Shown here: piece after piece, positions 8,255-14,945 of the stretch | Position numbering within the stretch: position 1 is the first letter of the stretch | Layout: each line of letters begins with the position of its first letter | Assembly (NCBI GenBank): GCA_023443145.1 | Contig: JAEZVS010000167.1 | Span: forward strand, 1 to 28,997 | Direction of reading: 5' to 3' | DNA: 28,997 bases | From: Bacillota bacterium | Lineage (GTDB): Bacteria; Bacillota; Peptococcia; Peptococcales; Peptococcaceae | Notes under the pieces: model-generated | Database searches by the model: none | The model's input: only the letters and a program-made list of their open reading frames with translations | What the model was told of the DNA's origin: nothing | Translations under genes and position numbers: made by a program

Positions 8255-8368
8255 TCTACGCATTTCAAACTGTATTTACAGGTAGAAGAGTGATATGATG
8301 CTTTCAGCAATCCAAATAAGCCGAAAAACCTAGTAGTATCGGGCTATTTTACCTGCTAAATGCGTAGA
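8255..8368. repeat. 11-bp inverted repeat bracketing a 92-bp spacer after the helicase
   Basis: TCTACGCATTT at 8255-8265 and its exact reverse complement AAATGCGTAGA at 8358-8368. A shorter pair, CAGGTA (8279-8284) and TACCTG (8350-8355), is nested within. It sits at the junction between the AT-rich helicase block and the GC-richer backbone, so it may be an old end or recombination site. Confidence 0.55.
8319..8350 (+). terminator. Weak candidate terminator of the helicase gene
   Basis: AGCCGA and TCGGGCT pair with one bulged G around a 14-base loop, then ATTTT. It lies about 95 bases after the helicase stop. Confidence 0.35.
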
Positions 8369-8387
8369 CACAAACACCATAATAGCA

Positions 8388-8419
8388 GCGGGCGCAAGCG
8401 GATTTCTGCTTGCGTCCGC
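8388..8419. repeat. 12-bp hairpin
   Basis: GCGGGCGCAAGC pairs with GCTTGCGTCCGC (one G/T) around GGATTTCT. It has no T-tract and its role is unknown. With the next hairpin it fills the non-coding space between the helicase and the HTH gene. Confidence 0.6.
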
Positions 8420-8433
8420 TTGGTTACCACACA

Positions 8434-8504
8434 GCAAAGACGGAGGAAGCCGTCAAGGGCGCGGAGCGTTCATCTTGACCCTTGACGACTTCCTTTGGCT
8501 TTGC
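8434..8504. repeat. 71-base imperfect hairpin at the 3' end of the HTH gene
   Basis: GCAAAG..GGAGGAAG..CGTCAAGGG on the left pairs with CCCTTGACG..CTTCCT..CTTTGC on the right, three paired blocks with small mismatches around a ~24-base loop. It begins at the stop codon of the minus-strand HTH gene, so it may protect or end that transcript. Confidence 0.65.
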
Positions 8505-8740
8505 TATTTCTTTACCACGATGGCTTCCACCAATTTTGCCTGTAAGCGGTGCTTCATGTACTCATCAATACCGATGTGCGGCACCCCATCTTTGTCATAG
8601 AGCGTTCGCGTACAAATCTTGTTGATGTATCGGTCGTAGTACCGCAATACGCGCTCCAATGCTAACGGATCATCGGCGCGGGCCGCTTCGATCACCTCCA
8701 TTGGCAAAAGCACTCTGCCGTTAAAAGTTGGTTGCGTCAT
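8504..8740 (-). CDS. Helix-turn-helix protein, conjugative-transposon type
   Basis: A 78-aa protein (MTQPTFNGRVLLPMEVIEAARADDP...) resembling the small HTH-domain proteins found beside sigma-like factors in Tn916-type and related Firmicute elements. The PLALERVLRYYDRYINKICTRTLYDKDGVPHIGIDEYMKHRLQAKLVEAI stretch follows the pattern of that family. It starts one base after the sigma gene's stop, with AAAGGAG about 13 bases before ATG, so the two are co-transcribed and probably translationally coupled. Its role is likely regulatory or accessory to element excision. It is intact, but its upstream partner is frameshifted. Confidence 0.72.
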   Translation of the reverse strand: MTQPTFNGRVLLPMEVIEAARADDPLALERVLRYYDRYINKICTRTLYDKDGVPHIGIDEYMKHRLQAKLVEAIVVKK

Positions 8741-8741
8741 G

Positions 8742-9169
8742 TTAGTGCCTCACTCCTTTGGATTGCAAATCTTTTCGCAGTTCATTCAGTGTCTTTGTCC
8801 TGTGCCGCTGGACGGCACTGCGGGACATTCCTGCAATACCACCAATCTCACCATCTGTCAGCTCCAACGCACAATCCAGGATCAAAATACTTTTCTCCCG
8901 TTCCGGCAGACTGGCAAAGGCGTCGGCCACCAGCTCGTCCCGGATATGCAGGTTGCAGCCAAAGGCCGTAAACACAACGTGTCGCTTGGGTATTCGTCCA
9001 CCGTGCAGAGCTTGTTCATTTCATACTGTGACAAGGCACTGAACTCAATTTCCCGTTTTCGCTGGCGGCACAAATCTCGTAGATAAGTTTTGGCTTCGTT
9101 GCGGAGGACGGTTTTGCAGAAAGCGTCAAACCGGCAGCATTCTCCATAACTATCAGAGATATACTTCAT
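8742..9169 (-). pseudogene. Sigma-70-like factor of mobile element, frameshifted
   Basis: The frame from ATG 9169 (GAGGTGAG upstream) reads MKYISDSYGECCRFDAFCK... to VDEYPSDT. The rest of the protein continues in another frame as FTAFGCNLHIRDELVADAF, then LPEREKSILILDCALELTD, then GEIGGIAGMSRSAVQRHRTK, the region-4-like HTH of ECF-type factors on Tn916-like elements. The switch falls at about 8971-8980 and needs one added base. The total of 428 bases is one short of 143 codons, which agrees with a single-base deletion. As written, the product loses its DNA-binding domain. A sequencing error is the alternative. Confidence 0.82.
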
Positions 9170-9510
9170 CTTCTCACCTCCAATCCGCGGGAGAGTGAGA
9201 AGTTAGAGTTGGTGCCACCACCCCTTGTGTCTATGTTGATACGGCGATTTCGGCCCGCACCGAAAGACCGCAATAACAAATCAGCAAAAGTAAATATAAT
9301 ACGGCGGTAACTTACATTGTATAGTACATATTTTAACCCAAACCGTCCCCACGCTGAGAACAGGCTTTTTTTGAGAAGCTATGGGCTTGAAAAATAGACT
9401 GTATCAACATGGCGGTTTCCTCCGTAAGCCGCCGATCCTGCGCCGGGCAAAGAGAAGCGGCGGCCTTGATTTCTCAAAACCGCCGCTGGGATTTGTGAAA
9501 TGAGCGCACG
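9170..9510. other. Gene-free stretch between the divergent-looking halves of the minus-strand block
   Basis: I see no coding sequence. It must hold the promoter of the sigma/HTH pair; a TATAAT on the plus strand near 9295 and AT-rich sequence around 9330 are weak candidates. GC-rich dyads occur near 9410-9435 (GGCGG..CCGCC) and 9450-9490 (AGCGGCGG..CCGCCGCT), the second able to form a stable hairpin. Confidence 0.5.
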
Positions 9511-9562
9511 AAATAAACCTGCCCCGCAACGGTTTTTTTCTTTCTCCGTCGGGCGGGGCAGG
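9511..9562 (-). terminator. Terminator of the ABC/GntR operon
   Basis: On the minus strand CCTGCCCCG pairs with CGGGGCAGG, with an inner CGACGG/CCGTTG extension and an A-rich loop, followed by TTTATTT. It begins about 15 bases after the GntR stop. Confidence 0.8.
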
Positions 9563-9576
9563 ATTGTTTATGCTTT

Positions 9577-9890
9577 TTAGTTATCCATCTTTGCCATTGC
9601 GTTATGGTATTCTTTCTCGACGGAGGCAAGATATTGTTCTCGAAACACTGTTATAGCAGTTTCATTTGAGGTCACAAAATACCCCCATCGTGTTTTTCAA
9701 TCACGCCATGCTGTTGCAGTTCCCGGATGGCTTTTATGACAGTTTCCGGGCTACTCCCGGCTTCTTTTGCAATCGCTATATAAGAGGGCAGCTTGGCCCC
9801 CAACGCATACTTACCATGCAGAATACGAAAGAATATCTCATTGGCAAGACGCTGATACACTTTTTCCCGCACATCAATGTCCCAGCCCAT
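9577..9890 (-). pseudogene. GntR-family (YtrA-like) regulator, frameshifted
   Basis: ATG 9890 follows GGAGG. The N-terminal winged helix is clear: VREKVYQRLANEIFFRILHG, then LGAKLPSYIAIAKEAGSSPE and IRELQQHGVIEKHDGG. The frame then ends at a TGA (9672-9674). Adding one G to the five-G run (9682-9686 on the plus strand) restores G-Y-F-V-T-S-N, the usual wing end, and 30 further residues ending at 9577 (...EYHNAMAKMDN). About 104 residues would be the full length, typical of short YtrA-type regulators that repress neighbouring ABC transporters. The truncated 72-aa product keeps most of the DNA-binding helix bundle but loses the end of the wing and the dimerisation tail. Confidence 0.82.
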
Positions 9891-9901
9891 GCGATACCTC
9901 C

Positions 9902-10126
9902 TTATCCAAACGCCTTTTTTATCTCGTTCAGTTCATGCTGGTTCTCCACCCAGCTTTCTACATAGCCGCAGTCACAACAAACATACCGGGCAACAGGCAC
10001 CCGTTCCACAGTAACCACTTTGGTGATCACAATGCTATGGGCTAAATATCGGTGGGTATTGTCCGGCATACGCACGATATTCCTTGAATGACATTTTGGG
10101 CAGCATGCCGTATTCTTCATCTTCAT
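9902..10126 (-). CDS. Small zinc-ribbon protein
   Basis: A 74-aa protein with two CxxC knuckles, C-C-P-K-C near the N-terminus (residues 8-12) and C-C-D-C-G near 50-54, which should bind one zinc. The rest has no recognised domain. ATG 10126 is preceded by GGAGGAA and overlaps the permease stop in ATGA, so it is translationally coupled to the transporter, with the GntR gene 11 bases further on. Similar tiny zinc-ribbon proteins occur in GntR/ABC cassettes of gut Firmicutes; their role is unknown. Confidence 0.72.
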   Translation of the reverse strand: MKMKNTACCPKCHSRNIVRMPDNTHRYLAHSIVITKVVTVERVPVARYVCCDCGYVESWVENQHELNEIKKAFG

Positions 10127-11340
10127 TTCCTCCTTGTTGTGTAGAGTAAAATGCCGCACTCCATCAGCAATACGGCAGACCATATCCCAAGAACCGGCGG
10201 GTAGGTGCCGACAAAGGCCGCCATCAGAAGCATTGCCAGCGGGACAAGATATTTGCGGGGGTGGTGCCACAAATCGCTTTCTGTTTTCCAACCACGGATC
10301 GGATGCTTCCATTCCAAAATCACCGACAGAATGGCGCTTTGTAAGGCAAACAGAAGAACCGCCCCCACATGGGCCAGTCCGATCCCCCCATGAATGATCT
10401 GCCAACTGCCCAGATAGATGCCGGAAACAATTCCATTGACAATAAAGATAAACAGACAATATCTCCTGCAAAACCGGTCTACCTGTCCGGGAAGAACACG
10501 GATGGCTTGCTCCAAATCCGGGTCACAAGACAATAGCGTACAGATCGGCGTGTTCAGGCAAAGGATCGCAAGGCCGATGGAAAATAGATTCAGACCTTGA
10601 AACTCACCGAACAGCAGCGGCAGGAAGCAGGCAATCCCGCACAGGCCCACGGTATTGATAAGATAACTCTTATTCGCCAGCAGATACCGCGTAAGGTAAA
10701 CAAACACGCTTCCGCTATGGCCTGTATGCTGGATGGCTCTTTTTGAAGCGGCAGCACTATAAAAGTCATAGGCATCTGCAAAAGCCAAATACAGTACCGC
10801 AGCCAAAATGCTCACTGTTGCAGCGATCAGAATCGCCGCGTCTTTCCGCATCAGCAATATGACTGCCAGAATACCGGCGACCCAAAGAATCGGCAGCACA
10901 ATAAGACCTTTGCGGCACATCTGATACCCCGCCGCAGTTACCGCACAGGCCATACAACCACAGAACACCGCAATGGCAATTTCCCACGGATACCATGAAG
11001 CAACAGCGAAGAACAGCGCCCAAATGGGCAGCGTCTTGGTAATCAAGGTATGCGCCCCCAGCACCATTACATAGGAAAAGACAAAACTGCGGTTATCAAA
11101 GGGAAGCATAAACATTCCCTGCATAGCCTCTATATGCCGCTTCCCGGTCAACATCTGCCACATGACACCGCCAGTAAAAAAGGTGGAAGTCAGGTAGAGA
11201 ATAAACTGTGCAATCTCCATTTGAAATTCAGCGGCATCAATTGCAATGAACAGGATCACAGCAGCCAGCAGGCTTTTTCCTGCGCTTTGGTATTTTGCGC
11301 CAAAGAACTGTTTGGAAAGTGCTTTAGTGGTGTTCATCAT
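10123..11340 (-). CDS. ABC transporter permease, ABC-2-like
   Basis: A polytopic membrane protein of 405 aa starting MMNTTKALSKQFFGAKYQSAG. ATG 11340 or 11337 are both possible; 11340 overlaps the ATPase gene by 17 bases. About ten hydrophobic segments are spread over the length (e.g. SLLAAVILFIAIDA, AVLYLAFADAY, AVLLMECGILLY). It matches no transporter whose substrate I can name; ABC-2-type exporters of peptides, antibiotics or lipids are the nearest guess. It sits between its ATPase and the zinc-ribbon gene with overlapping ends, a tight operon. Confidence 0.75.
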   Translation of the reverse strand: MMNTTKALSKQFFGAKYQSAGKSLLAAVILFIAIDAAEFQMEIAQFILYLTSTFFTGGVMWQMLTGKRHIEAMQGMFMLPFDNRSFVFSYVMVLGAHTLITKTLPIWALFFAVASWYPWEIAIAVFCGCMACAVTAAGYQMCRKGLIVLPILWVAGILAVILLMRKDAAILIAATVSILAAVLYLAFADAYDFYSAAASKRAIQHTGHSGSVFVYLTRYLLANKSYLINTVGLCGIACFLPLLFGEFQGLNLFSIGLAILCLNTPICTLLSCDPDLEQAIRVLPGQVDRFCRRYCLFIFIVNGIVSGIYLGSWQIIHGGIGLAHVGAVLLFALQSAILSVILEWKHPIRGWKTESDLWHHPRKYLVPLAMLLMAAFVGTYPPVLGIWSAVLLMECGILLYTTRRK

Positions 11341-12034
11341 CTGCCAGCACCTCCCGGATGTTTCCGGCAGCGATCTCCGCGCCGGTGAATGTCCGGCTGA
11401 TCCTGCCTTGCTCCAAAACCAGCACACGGTCAGAGGTCAGGCAGATGCTTTCTAAGATATGGGACGAAAACAGAAGTGTCCCATACTGCTTATATCCAGC
11501 CATGAGCTGATACAAAAATTCTGTGCTTTGAAAGTCCAGCCCGTTCACAGGTTCATCCAGAAGCAGCAGCTTGGGCCGCAGGGCAAATGCTGTAATCAGG
11601 TAGGCTTTTTTCAGGTTGCCGGTTGACAGCTCTTTTAGAAGAACATTTGCATAGTCCTCAAAATGAAATCCTCTTATGAGGTCAGACACATCCGGCAGCG
11701 GGACGCCATAGGACGCCGCCACATACGCCAGATATTCCCGGAATGTGAAATACTGAAATGACCGATCTTCCGCAAAGAAAATGTATCGGTTCCGCTTGAA
11801 ATCTTTGGCCCGGAACGAAAATGAATGACCGTCCCATGCCGCGCTGTCCAGACGGTAGCCCGGCAGCAAACCAGCCACGGTTTTGATAAAGGTGGTTTTC
11901 CCGGCACCGTTCAGCCCGATCAGCCCGACAACTTCATGTTTCCCCAAATCCAGTGAAAGGCCAGAGAGTACGGGATGACCGGCGGTGTACCAAACGCTTA
12001 AATTGTTCAGGGAAAGAAGTGCCTTGCTGTCCAT
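11324..12034 (-). CDS. ABC transporter ATPase
   Basis: A 236-aa cytoplasmic ATPase that would power the adjacent permease. Walker A is GLNGAGKTT (about 40-48), the signature is LSTGN (136-140) in place of LSGGQ, Walker B is LLLLDEP (156-162), and the H-loop is SSH192. The usual Q-loop glutamine is not obvious (FFAEDRSFQYFTFREYL). The altered signature occurs in small exporters of the YtrB/BcrA range. The ribosome site GGAGG overlaps the end of the upstream small membrane-protein gene. It is probably repressed by the GntR regulator or controlled by the upstream two-component system. Confidence 0.88.
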   Translation of the reverse strand: MDSKALLSLNNLSVWYTAGHPVLSGLSLDLGKHEVVGLIGLNGAGKTTFIKTVAGLLPGYRLDSAAWDGHSFSFRAKDFKRNRYIFFAEDRSFQYFTFREYLAYVAASYGVPLPDVSDLIRGFHFEDYANVLLKELSTGNLKKAYLITAFALRPKLLLLDEPVNGLDFQSTEFLYQLMAGYKQYGTLLFSSHILESICLTSDRVLVLEQGRISRTFTGAEIAAGNIREVLADDEHH

Positions 12035-12040
12035 TCTGCA

Positions 12041-12211
12041 TTACCTCCGATTGTCTTTGTCTTTCATCCAGAGAGAATAGGCGGAGAACAGGAACGCACC
12101 GCCGAGAACAAGATAAAGAATGGCAAAAGGAATGTTCATGGTGACAAAGCTAAAAATCATGCAGGCGACAAAAACGATACCGAGAATCAGGCGAAAATAA
12201 AAGTGACGCAT
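12041..12211 (-). CDS. Small two-helix membrane protein
   Basis: A 56-aa ORF starting MRHFYFRLILGIVFVACMIF and ending MKDKDNRR. Two hydrophobic helices (about 7-23 and 28-47) end in a charged cytoplasmic tail. It has a strong ribosome site (TAGGAGG) seven bases before ATG 12211 and ends seven bases before the ATPase start, so it is the first gene of the transporter operon. It may be a small transporter subunit; no known family is recognised. Confidence 0.7.
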   Translation of the reverse strand: MRHFYFRLILGIVFVACMIFSFVTMNIPFAILYLVLGGAFLFSAYSLWMKDKDNRR

Positions 12212-12249
12212 ATCAATACCTCCTAAGTTTGCGAGTAGCCTATTTTTCT

Positions 12250-12324
12250 TCTTGTTGCAATATAAGCATACGTCAAAATGGAGCTGTCTGCGGAAATGTC
12301 CGCGAATGGTAGGGTTTTGACCGC
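12250..12324 (-). promoter_or_regulatory. Promoter/operator region of the ABC operon (candidate)
   Basis: It lies between the kinase terminator and the small membrane-protein gene. On the minus strand two similar blocks, ACCATTCGC and ACATTTCCG, lie 11-12 bases apart, the tandem spacing typical of LytTR response-regulator sites. A TTGACG that could be a -35 follows closely, but no convincing -10 was found. Confidence 0.35.
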
Positions 12325-12357
12325 GAAAAAACAGCAGGCAGCCATAAGGCCGCCTGC
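12325..12357 (-). terminator. Terminator after the histidine kinase gene
   Basis: On the minus strand GCAGGCGGCC / GGCTGCCTGC (10 bp, one G/T) with loop TTAT, followed by TGTTTTTT. It separates the two-component operon from the transporter operon. Confidence 0.9.
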
Positions 12358-12375
12358 CATTTGTCGAAATAAGGA

Positions 12376-13662
12376 TTATTCTGTTTTGACCGGCTGGAAA
12401 AACAAGGTGACAACAGACTGAAAGACACCGTTTTTGTAATCGGTGGTGATGGTGCCATAGTAGCGATCCGCTGCTGTCTGAACGCTTTTCAGCCCCCAGC
12501 CGTGAGAGGCTTTGTCTGCTTTTGAAGTCGTCAGTTTTCCGCCATTTTCTGCGGGAGCATTGCCATATCCATTTTCCACTTTGATAATGAGCATAGCATT
12601 GATCCGCCGGATCGTCAGGTTAAGGAAACGCAGCTCGTCCGGGGCCGTTTCAACTGCCTCCAAAGCATTGTCCAACAGGTTCCCCAGAATGGTTGTCAAA
12701 TCTACGCTGCGAATATTGGTGTTGTGCGGATATTCAATATTGACCTTTGTTTTGATATGCTCCTGCTCGGCCAATGACATTTTACTGCTGATAAGGTAAT
12801 CAAGGGCCTTGTCGCCCGTCCAGACCGTTTGAGAAATCTCCCGGACAGGGGTTCGCAAATCCTCACAGTAGCGTACCGCCTCCTGAATATCGCCTTGGTT
12901 CAGGCATTGATAAATGGCCTCGATATGATTGTGTAGGTTGTGGTATAGTTTTGCATTGCCCTCATAGGTACGGCTTAGCGCCTGATAATCCCGTTCCAAT
13001 ATTTCAGCCTGATCCTGCTTTAACTGTGCGATTTCCAGTTCCATTTCCCGCTGTCGGCTCAAGCGATAGAACAGAATGGAAAATAGCAGCACCATCGAAA
13101 GAATAACCCATGTACCGGCCTGCTCGTCACTCAATGGCAATATGGTCTGCTGGGAAAGTGTGACTGCGCCAAACAGCCCCAGCATTGCCGCAGCAGAGGT
13201 TAGCCGCATGGGTGTGGTCGATTCTTTCGGTTGCTTTGCCAGAAATACGGCCACCCCTAACATTACCAATCGAACCAGCCAAATACCGGCTAAATACTCC
13301 GGAGCCTTTGGGTCTATAAAGTTCTCTGATCGGAACAGGATGCCCAAACCGGCTTGAAGCAGGAAGTCCCATAGTCCTACGCCGATCTCGTAGAAAAAAG
13401 CAAGAAACAGGAAAAGGTTCACTTTTTTCCGCTGATAATACCCTGCAACCGCAATGATAACCAATACGTCAACGGCCATTACGCCGATGGTAGGTAACGA
13501 CGCTGCTTGCAGAATGGTAGCAAGGCATCCACCAGCGCCGGTCAGCAATAATGCTTTCCGTTCCAGATGGAAGTCCGTCAGCTTTGCGACGAGATAAAGT
13601 CCTAAAAACAGGCGCAGTTCATTGGAGCAAAGATAAGAAATTACTTGTACCCAATCCATCAT
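12376..13662 (-). CDS. GHKL-type sensor histidine kinase (AgrC-like)
   Basis: A 428-aa membrane sensor that would phosphorylate the LytTR regulator encoded just before it. The N-terminal ~200 residues are hydrophobic with about six or seven membrane segments, then a coiled region (RQREMELEIAQLKQDQAEIL). The phospho-acceptor histidine lies in LYHNLHNHIEAIYQ, the N-box is ILGNLLDNALEAVE and the G-box is SHGWGLKSVQ, typical of the HPK10/GHKL family of peptide-sensing kinases. ATG 13662 is chosen because it overlaps the regulator's TGA in ATGA, with GGGGGG seven bases upstream. The kinase is intact although its partner is frameshifted. Confidence 0.86.
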   Translation of the reverse strand: MMDWVQVISYLCSNELRLFLGLYLVAKLTDFHLERKALLLTGAGGCLATILQAASLPTIGVMAVDVLVIIAVAGYYQRKKVNLFLFLAFFYEIGVGLWDFLLQAGLGILFRSENFIDPKAPEYLAGIWLVRLVMLGVAVFLAKQPKESTTPMRLTSAAAMLGLFGAVTLSQQTILPLSDEQAGTWVILSMVLLFSILFYRLSRQREMELEIAQLKQDQAEILERDYQALSRTYEGNAKLYHNLHNHIEAIYQCLNQGDIQEAVRYCEDLRTPVREISQTVWTGDKALDYLISSKMSLAEQEHIKTKVNIEYPHNTNIRSVDLTTILGNLLDNALEAVETAPDELRFLNLTIRRINAMLIIKVENGYGNAPAENGGKLTTSKADKASHGWGLKSVQTAADRYYGTITTDYKNGVFQSVVTLFFQPVKTE

Positions 13663-14377
13663 ATATGCGCCCCCCAAAACTGATTGATTTGCCGCTTGAC
13701 TTCCTGCAAATGAGAACGGCTGATTGGAAGCTGATCGCCGTTTTTCAGTATGGCAATACTATCGCTGATCTTCATAATCTGGATGATATTAACGATATAC
13801 CCTCGTTCAGTAAAGATAAATTCTGGCGCATTCAGTTCATCAAACACCTGCTGCAAGCTCTTTCGGACTTTTGAAGTTCCGGTGCTGGACACGATGCTGG
13901 AATTTTTCCGTCCCGTTGGATATAGAAAATATCCTTGTAGGGTATCTTCTCCATACGGTTTGCGGTCTGGATCGTGTATTCCTGTCCAGCCTCCAGCTCA
14001 ATCAGCTTTGCAGCATCAATTACAGCGGCAGTCAGCTTCGTTTCCAGATTGTTTTTCGGCACATAGCGGAAAATGGAAAGTTCAAAAGCGTCGATGGCAT
14101 ATTCTGTATGTGAGGTCACAAAGATTATCTTGACATTGGGCAGAAAACTTTTGATCTGCTGTGGAAGCTCCATACCGCTAATTCCGGGCATCTCAATGTC
14201 CAGCAAAATCAGATCATAGAAAAATCCATCATCGGTTATGTCGCAAAGCAGATTGCGGCTTTGCGTGTAGGGCGTTATTTCATAGCCGACACCCTGCGCC
14301 TGTAAGCAGGCTTTTACGATATTTTCATGTAGGGCAACGGCCTTTTCTTCGTCGTCACATATTGCAATTCTTATCAA
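13659..14377 (-). pseudogene. LytTR-family response regulator, frameshifted
   Basis: Start TTG 14377 (MIRIAICDDEEKA) is chosen because GGAGGTG lies six bases upstream. The receiver domain is complete: IAICDDEE acidic pocket, YDLILLDIEMPGISG with the phospho-acceptor Asp, and FVTSHTEYAIDAF. The LytTR domain begins (YTIQTANRMEKIPYKDIFYI) but the frame shifts in a five-A run (13903-13907). Adding one A gives R-D-G-K-N-S-S-I-V-S and continues through KVRKSLQQVF to QFWGAHI, stopping at 13659. The span of 719 bases is one short of 240 codons. The written product keeps the receiver but loses most of its DNA-binding domain, so the two-component output is presumably broken. Confidence 0.85.
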
Positions 14378-14399
14378 TTCCGTCACCTCCATTGAATTT

Positions 14400-14428
14400 A
14401 TTATAAATCTCATCTTTGAATCGCGCAA
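14400..14428 (-). promoter_or_regulatory. Promoter of the two-component operon
   Basis: On the minus strand TTGCGC (14428-14423), 17-base spacer, TATAAT (14405-14400), ending 23 bases before the TTG start. Confidence 0.65.
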
Positions 14429-14557
14429 TGAATCCATTTTCAAATTCAATTCAAAGAACAATATACAAGATACAAGAAATCTTTTTCTAAAAAGCTGCTT
14501 TTAGCGGGCAGTTTCCTCCCTTTCCAGCGTAATATTAGCGAAGCAAAAAACAAGGGT

Positions 14558-14572
14558 TTGGGAAGTTCCCAA
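14558..14572. promoter_or_regulatory. 15-bp dyad, possible operator
   Basis: TTGGGAA, one base, TTCCCAA, a perfect 7-bp inverted repeat between the divergent two-component and tnpW/recombinase units. A repressor-binding site is plausible but unproven. Confidence 0.4.
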
Positions 14573-14575
14573 CAA

Positions 14576-14620
14576 GCAAAAATCTCCGCTCCGGCAGTAA
14601 GCCGGAAACAGAGATTTTGC
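14576..14620. repeat. Nested hairpin upstream of the TnpW-like gene
   Basis: An outer stem CAAAAATCTC/GAGATTTTG and an inner stem CCGGC/GCCGG around AGTAA. It lies 65 bases before the TnpW-like start, where it could act in the leader of the recombinase transcript. Confidence 0.6.
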
Positions 14621-14684
14621 GGAAGTGTGGCCACGCTTCCTATGCTTGCTCTGTTGTGGCTTCCCCGGAAAGGACGGGAACGGA

Positions 14685-14942
14685 ATGGAACAGAAACGAA
14701 GCCAGAAAGAGAGCGATTATTTGCTGAAACGGGGAAATCCGCTGCAAGAAGCCGTCTGTTATAAGCTCGGCGGGACGGTCTATGAAGTACATACTTCCTG
14801 CGGTGGGACGGTGCCACTTTATGACAAAATGGTGCGGCTTATTCGTTCGGAAGCTATTGCCACATCTGCTGACAAAGAAGATAAACCGCAGTATAATAAG
14901 GACAACAACCTGTTTGTCGGGCGTTCATTACAGGAGGAATGA
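14685..14942 (+). CDS. TnpW-like transposon-encoded protein
   Basis: An 85-aa protein (MEQKRSQKESDYLLKRGNP...) of the short, poorly understood type encoded directly before TnpX-family recombinases, sharing the pattern 'KLGGTVYEVHTSCGG' then 'DKMVRLIRSEA'. Its function is unknown; its steady association with the recombinase suggests an accessory role. ATG 14685 gives the expected family start, with a weak GGACGGGAA upstream. The recombinase start follows its stop by three bases, and the recombinase ribosome site lies within its last codons. Confidence 0.65.
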   Translation: MEQKRSQKESDYLLKRGNPLQEAVCYKLGGTVYEVHTSCGGTVPLYDKMVRLIRSEAIATSADKEDKPQYNKDNNLFVGRSLQEE

Positions 14943-14945
14943 ACC

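Noticed and set aside
8732..9086. Plus-strand frames opposite the sigma/HTH genes
   Set aside because: Shadows of the minus-strand genes; no ribosome sites in keeping with the codon start.
10127..10471. N-terminal extension of the zinc-ribbon frame
   Set aside because: It lies wholly inside the permease gene in another frame; the ATGA overlap with GGAGGAA marks the real start.
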